From Atrina japonica (lineage: Eukaryota; Mollusca; Bivalvia; Pterioida; Pinnidae): a stretch of DNA of 64,000 bases. The stretch covers positions 384,001 to 448,000 of the forward strand of contig BROG01000406.1 of NCBI GenBank assembly GCA_030159075.1, written 5' to 3'. Position 1 is the first letter of the stretch; every line of letters starts with the position of its first letter. A program made the translations under genes and the position numbers. The notes beneath the pieces were generated by a model. That model did not search any database and had not been told where the DNA came from. It saw only the letters and a program-made list of their open reading frames with translations. This document shows positions 60,401 to 64,000 of the stretch, in pieces.

Positions 60401-60830
60401 ATTAAGAGCTCTATTGGTAAGTTGGGTATATTTGTGTACATGTAATTGAGTGTAGGTTTGTGTGTGTGTTTGTGTATGTGTGTGTAAATATGTGAAGTTG
60501 TGGGTATGTGTAGAAATGTTTATGTGTAGGTATGGATGTATGTAAAAAATATAAAAGTTAAATATTTACATTACAGATATTATACTGCATGTATTACTAA
60601 TGCTATACTTGGAATTTTTTTCTATATTTGTAATTTTTTATCTTCAGGAGGACATTCTTTTGGATCCTATGTTTGAAATTCCTGGATCAGATATTAAAAA
60701 AGTTGTGATAAATAAAGATACAGTTGAAAAGAGTGAGTGTCCTCAGTACATAAGGTCAAGTAACCTCCCTGCAAATGAGGAAGAGGACAGTGGCTATGAG
60801 GAAGAATTAAAAACGGAAAATTCTGTTTAA
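51362..60830 (+). CDS. CLPX: Mitochondrial ATP-dependent Clp protease ATP-binding subunit ClpX
   Basis: A AAA+ unfoldase of the mitochondrial matrix that feeds substrates to ClpP (known for the family). Ten coding exons join in frame: 51362-51434, 52758-53009, 53344-53480, 53691-53865, 55488-55661, 57112-57276, 58172-58428, 59042-59326, 60324-60416, 60648-60830; total 597 residues (human about 633). The N-terminus [19 protein letters not shown] is basic and Ser-containing, like a matrix targeting peptide. Seen in order: C4 zinc-binding domain (Cys94, 97, 116, 119), Walker A GPTGSGKT (266-273), pore loop GYVGED (299-304), Walker B IVYLDE (327-332), VGF (413-415) at the ClpP-docking loop, EFVGRLP with Arg468, and sensor-2 GARGLR (529-534). 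The C-terminus is acidic ([11 protein letters not shown]). The start ATG lies 4 bp inside its exon, so a non-coding 5' exon lies upstream. No break seen. Confidence 0.96.
51575..51757. repeat. 190-bp MITE, copy 2 (CLPX intron 1)
   Basis: AGTGAAACCTGTATATAGGG to ATAGCAGGTTTTACTGTA, flanked on both sides by (TA)n. It lies 140 bp after CLPX exon 1. Confidence 0.78.
52758..53009 (+). CDS. CLPX: CLPX exon 2
   Basis: It encodes the rest of the N-terminal extension, a Gly/Ser-rich linker and the first zinc pair CPKC followed by [11 protein letters not shown]. Acceptor TTTTCAG, donor GTAAGC. Confidence 0.94.
53147..53240 (-). repeat. tRNA-derived repeat in CLPX intron 2
   Basis: Read on the minus strand it gives TAGTGGTACATGTGGTAGAG and GGTACCAGGTTCAATTCCTGG, boxes A and B of a tRNA-like head; ACATGTACCACTAGATCACC is duplicated inside box A. 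A working tRNA is unlikely because the D-arm is interrupted. Confidence 0.6.
53344..53480 (+). CDS. CLPX: CLPX exon 3
   Basis: It encodes [20 protein letters not shown], the second zinc pair, and a charged linker ending LPPPRV. Confidence 0.95.
53691..53865 (+). CDS. CLPX: CLPX exon 4
   Basis: It encodes [20 protein letters not shown] and [10 protein letters not shown], the conserved start of the AAA+ module. Confidence 0.95.
55150..55385 (+). repeat. tRNA-derived SINE in CLPX intron 4
   Basis: GGCCAAGTGGTTAGAGCATC, GTTTGAGCCCCACTGGAATC, a body with GAAAGTTTGCAAGTTTAC, and the tail GATGTGACTGAAAAATTG ending GATGTAAAAC. This head, body and tail look like a full-length member. Confidence 0.8.
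55488..55661 (+). CDS. CLPX: CLPX exon 5
   Basis: It encodes a variable Gln/Glu-rich insert then [15 protein letters not shown]; the Walker A motif is split between this exon and the next. Confidence 0.95.
55709..56721. mobile_element. 1.0-kb TIR element flanked by TA, CLPX intron 5
   Basis: CCGTATTTTATGGCCTATAG then GTCGATAT is repeated inverted at 56,694-56,721 with one mismatch, with TA at both ends. Subterminal ATAGGTCGA units recur at each end. No transposase seen. Confidence 0.82.
57112..57276 (+). CDS. CLPX: CLPX exon 6
   Basis: It encodes [20 protein letters not shown] and [17 protein letters not shown], with the pore-1 loop GYVG. Donor GTATGT. Confidence 0.95.
58172..58428 (+). CDS. 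CLPX: CLPX exon 7
   Basis: It encodes [10 protein letters not shown] (Walker B), [19 protein letters not shown] and [10 protein letters not shown]. The donor at 58,429 (GTTGGT) was chosen because it alone joins exon 8 in frame; the next GT four bases on does not. Confidence 0.93.
58781..59021. mobile_element. 241-bp MITE abutting CLPX exon 8
   Basis: AGATACTGTAGAATCAGAAA then ATTTTG and its inverted copy (58,997-59,021) bound an AT-rich interior. The right end is 20 bp before exon 8, so the pyrimidine tract TTCCATTCCTTTTCAG is just outside. Confidence 0.75.
59042..59326 (+). CDS. CLPX: CLPX exon 8
   Basis: It encodes SVGFGAQSR, a charged helix, then [23 protein letters not shown] is at the position of the ClpP-contacting loop. 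The acceptor is only 20 bp downstream of an inverted-repeat element. Confidence 0.95.
59862..60130 (+). repeat. SINE in CLPX intron 8
   Basis: The tRNA-like head holds GGCTCGATTCGCAACC and CACGGGTTTGGGCC. The 3' end GAGTGAAAGATTCTTGAG with GGATGTTAAACAACAATAC is a common SINE tail. It splits a potential intron ORF and has no coding role. Confidence 0.65.
60324..60416 (+). CDS. CLPX: CLPX exon 9
   Basis: 31 codons, [20 protein letters not shown] and [11 protein letters not shown], holding the sensor-2 arginine. Confidence 0.95.
60648..60830 (+). CDS. CLPX: CLPX exon 10 and stop
   Basis: It encodes [20 protein letters not shown] then an acidic tail ending KTENSV and TAA at 60,828. An AATAAA at 61,076-61,081 is a plausible poly(A) signal, giving a 3' UTR of about 270 bp. 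Confidence 0.94.
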   Translation, partial: EDILLDPMFEIPGSDIKKVVINKDTVEKSECPQYIRSSNLPANEEEDSGYEEELKTENSV

Positions 60831-61075
60831 TAAGTGAACAGATTCTACTGCTGTAAAGTTAAAACCCAGACAGGTCACATTTGTGATTCAGATAATTATC
60901 AAAAATTTCGAAACTTGTTTTTATCCAAACATATTGATGGCATCTCCTTTTTGTCAAAATTTTTGAAACTTGTTTTTATGCAAGCATATGTATCACATCT
61001 CCTTGTATTATCGTGTTCATACTGATAAAACATGAGAACAGAGGAAAAATATCTGTGAAACGCTAAACTTGATCA

Positions 61076-61081
61076 AATAAA
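61076..61081 (+). terminator. CLPX: Candidate CLPX poly(A) signal
   Basis: AATAAA 246 bp past the stop codon; no closer canonical hexamer was noticed. Confidence 0.45.
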
Positions 61082-61569
61082 AAATATACTATACAGAAAA
61101 TTATTAAACACTTGAATAATAATATATTAAATAGGAAATGAATAGAGTAGCTGACAAATTCAAGTTTTATACAATGCCTTAATATAACTGAACTTTGTAT
61201 CAGCTCAGCAATGTTGCTGTCCAAAATGGCTGCAATTATACAGTGAGAAGCCAGGTCATAAAACTGCCCCACAGAACTGACCTTACTTTGAGACTCAGAG
61301 GGTGAGAGAGAGAGAGCAAGCGAGCGAGCGATGTATGTGTCACACACTTGTATTATAACCTTAATTGATGAAAAAATCATGTTTTGATATCTTTTACTAA
61401 GAAAATTTTGTCCGGGCTTACGAAAGCTACCCTGAGTTGAATATTTAATTTTTCAAAAGTTTTGGTATGAAATAATTTGCTTTTTCCCTGAAAACAGTTA
61501 AAATAGATTTATGAATGTAGCAAACTGACCTTTTGATATGACTCTAATTGAAATCTAAGGTCCCTTTAT

Positions 61570-62262
61570 ATCAAAGCAAGTTACACAGGTTACAAGTCGT
61601 ATGGTAAATCAAAGCAAGTTACACTTGTTACAAGTCGTATGGTAAATCAAAGCAAGTTACACATGTTACAAGTCATATGGTATACCAAAGCAAGTTACAC
61701 ATGTTACAAGTCGTATTGTATATCAAAGCAAGTTACACATGTTACAAGTCGTATGGTATACCAAAGCAAAGCAAGTTACAAAGCATGTTACAAGTCGTAT
61801 GGTATACCAAAGCAAGTTACACATGTTACAAGTTATGGCAAATCATGCAAGTTACACATGTTACAAGTCGTATGGTATACCAAAGCAAGTTACACAGGTT
61901 ACAAGTCGTATGGTATATCAAAGCAAGTTACACATGTTACAAGTCGTATGGTATACCAAAGCAATTTACACATGTTACAAGTCGTATGGCAAATCAAAGC
62001 AAGTTACACATGTTACAAGTCGTATGGTATATCAAAGCAATTTACACATGTTACAAGTCGTATGGCAAATCAAAGCAAGTTACACATGTTACAAGTCGTA
62101 TGGTATACCAAAGCAAGTTACACGTGTTACAAGTCGTATGGTATACCAAAGCAAGTTACACATATTACAAGTCGTATGGTATACCAAAGCAAGTTACACG
62201 TGTTACAAGTCGTATGGTATACCAAAGCAAGTTACACATGTTACAAGTCATATGGTATATAT
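61570..62262. repeat. 38-bp minisatellite array, about 18 units, downstream of CLPX
   Basis: Unit TATGGTATACCAAAGCAAGT followed by TACACATGTTACAAGTCG. Variants swap ATACC for ATATC or AAATC. Since 38 is not a multiple of three and no unit frame has a stop, all three plus frames are open for about 200 codons; this does not indicate a gene. Confidence 0.97.
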
Positions 62263-62687
62263 TCAGACCTCAGACAATCATTTGAAGGTTGTAGCATACT
62301 ATGAGTTCATTTGTCACATGGCATTCCTGATAATTTTGACATCTATGTTCACTTAGTCATCAGTTTATATTGTAGCATTAAAGTTGTCTCATGATGATTC
62401 ACCTGTTATAATGTTTTGAAGTAAGTGGTTATCAAGTCAGTCATGTTATTGATAACTAGTAACTGACAAACTAAAGGTTTGCTTTATTGTTATCACAGTA
62501 ATTCTCTGTGAATTTTGTAATTAAATTTTCTTTGATATTATAAGATAATTCAGGCTGTAGTGATTATTTACAATAATAGCTGTAGGATAGTAAATGTAAT
62601 ATGGCAGAAGTAGTTATATTTGGTACTAAAATGTTATAGTTTGTTAATGATAATGAGGACAACTAGTCGTCATTGAGAACTGATTAA

Positions 62688-63751
62688 AGCTGTCATCTCA
62701 ACTTTTAAACCATTTTAATGAAATAAAAAAAAATGATATAGTTTTTGAAACATCCCCAGTGTTTTACTTCCATTAGTAGCCATATTTGTTCAGTTTTCTG
62801 AATAGAAACAAGCCCCCACACCCGACATAAAAGGCGACTTTGCTAAATCAGTTGCCATTGTCTAAGTTTAACTTTATGTTTAAGTATAACTCACCTGCAT
62901 GTCGAAAATAAATATAGATATTAACAAAGTTTGTTTATTCTGTTTGGACATTTTGCCTGCTGATATACAGTTCACAAGGATGAAATTAATCAGATTAACA
63001 TGAGAATATCAAACATAATTCCAAATTCCCCATGAAAAAATCATAAAACTATAAATAAACAGAAGCTCAGACCACTTGTTATGATATGAATGTTTTCATT
63101 TCCAAAATAATGAATCAAGGACAAGTCAGACCAAGGTCAACTCGGAAATATATATTTGAACACTATATTGCAGGACCACTGGCATCCATTTTGAATAATT
63201 TGATAGCAATGTTTCACAGCTATGTCTCTTATAATGTTTATTTGATGTTATCTTTATAAAAATACCTTGTCTTTGGTCAAGTGGTGCGCGACCGGTCTGC
63301 TCCCATTACTGAGTTCACCAGAATGTGTGATGCTATGTAAACAACAAAACGAAAAGGTGCAGATTACTGGTAGGATTTTATTAATATTTACGTTCAAAGT
63401 GAATATTATTTTATGAATACTAAAACAATGAATCTAAAACTAGTTATAAAAATCTCTCTTTTACTTATCTTTATTGAATCTTTGAGGTAAAAATAATGCG
63501 GAAAGTTAATGAGTTGAGTACAGTGTAAGTTTTAATTACATGTCATCTGGCCACTGTTTCACTTTGGGAGCACAGGTGTGAAATAACGGTCGTTCTGTGT
63601 ACTTGCCTTTTATCGGAACTGGGAGCCAATTTCTATTGATAACATGTAACAAAAAAATGCCTTCCTGTGGAATAATAAATAGGGGATGTTTCAAAAGCAT
63701 TATACATTTTTTTTCGAATTGAAAACTTATTTAAAAGTTATGATGACAGCT
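62688..63751. mobile_element. 1.06-kb TTAA-flanked inverted-repeat element, right copy
   Basis: AGCTGTCATCTCAACTTTTA at 62,688 and its inverted partner ending GATGACAGCT at 63,751 form TIRs of about 75 bp that reach in to GAAACATCCCC; TTAA flanks both ends (62,684-62,687; 63,752-63,755). No transposase is visible. Confidence 0.8.
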
Positions 63752-64000
63752 TTAAATTTTCTCCTACGGTTCATATGTTTATCCTTTTTTATGGGGAAAT
63801 ATCACCTTTTCTCCTATGGTTCACAGATTTTCCTTCCTTTTTACAAGGAATGTTTCCCTTGCCAGCCCTTAGGGTATTGACAAGCTACATGTATTATGAC
63901 ATCGCAATACAATTCTATGAGGTAGCGCTTATGTGGCTTCTATGTAAGAGAATGCAGTGCACTTATAGTTATATCAGACATTTTGCATACATAAACATGC

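Larger units (their letters stand above)
60831..64000. other. CLPX 3' UTR and downstream region
   Basis: 3' UTR to about 61,090, a GAGAGA/GCGAGCGA run at 61,303-61,331, the 38-bp array, then the TTAA element. 62,263-62,683 and 63,756-64,000 show no gene; 63,760-63,830 repeats TTCTCCTA-GGTTCA twice. Confidence 0.65.

Noticed and set aside
61639..62356. Three overlapping plus-strand ORFs of over 200 codons
   Set aside because: All three frames are open only because the 38-bp unit has no stop in any frame; no start context or homology.

Overview
The window looks like nuclear DNA from a lophotrochozoan animal, most probably a bivalve mollusc. The grounds are AT-rich sequence, two intron-rich metazoan genes with GT-AG introns, tRNA-derived SINEs with the tail type I associate with molluscs, many short inverted-repeat (MITE-like) transposons, and one Maverick/Polinton DNA transposon. 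The species is inference.

Two host genes are clear and point away from each other. On the minus strand, 14 coding exons from 43,404 down to 795 encode a GBA2-like non-lysosomal glucosylceramidase (GH116 family), from the start Met to the DNGG/ADQT region; the C-terminal exons lie left of position 1. On the plus strand, ten coding exons from 51,362 to 60,830 encode a complete 597-residue mitochondrial ClpX-like AAA+ unfoldase. All exon joins keep the reading frame. About 8 kb of repeat-rich DNA separates the two first coding exons.

The 14.7-kb first intron of GBA2 carries a GC-richer 9.4-kb Polinton relic (about 32,916-42,329). It has diverged terminal inverted repeats, a type-B DNA polymerase gene (minus strand), a retroviral-type integrase with its catalytic core deleted, and several small unidentified genes. 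Nearly all the longer genes are frameshifted, while the host exons are intact. Most recognisable gene starts in the element sit directly behind an A-run. A worn piece of related sequence lies just outside the right end.

The rest is repeats: a 2.8-kb array of about 48-bp units in GBA2 intron 11, an array of about 145-bp units in intron 8 where most units hold a CCAAT box and an ATGCAAAT octamer, a 3.1-kb TTAA-flanked element with a second TTAA-flanked element nested in it (holding a basic ORF behind a perfect NRF1-type palindrome), a 38-bp minisatellite downstream of CLPX, TIR elements inside CLPX introns, and two inverted copies of one TTAA-flanked element near the two ends of the window. No rRNA gene, confident tRNA gene or CRISPR array was found.
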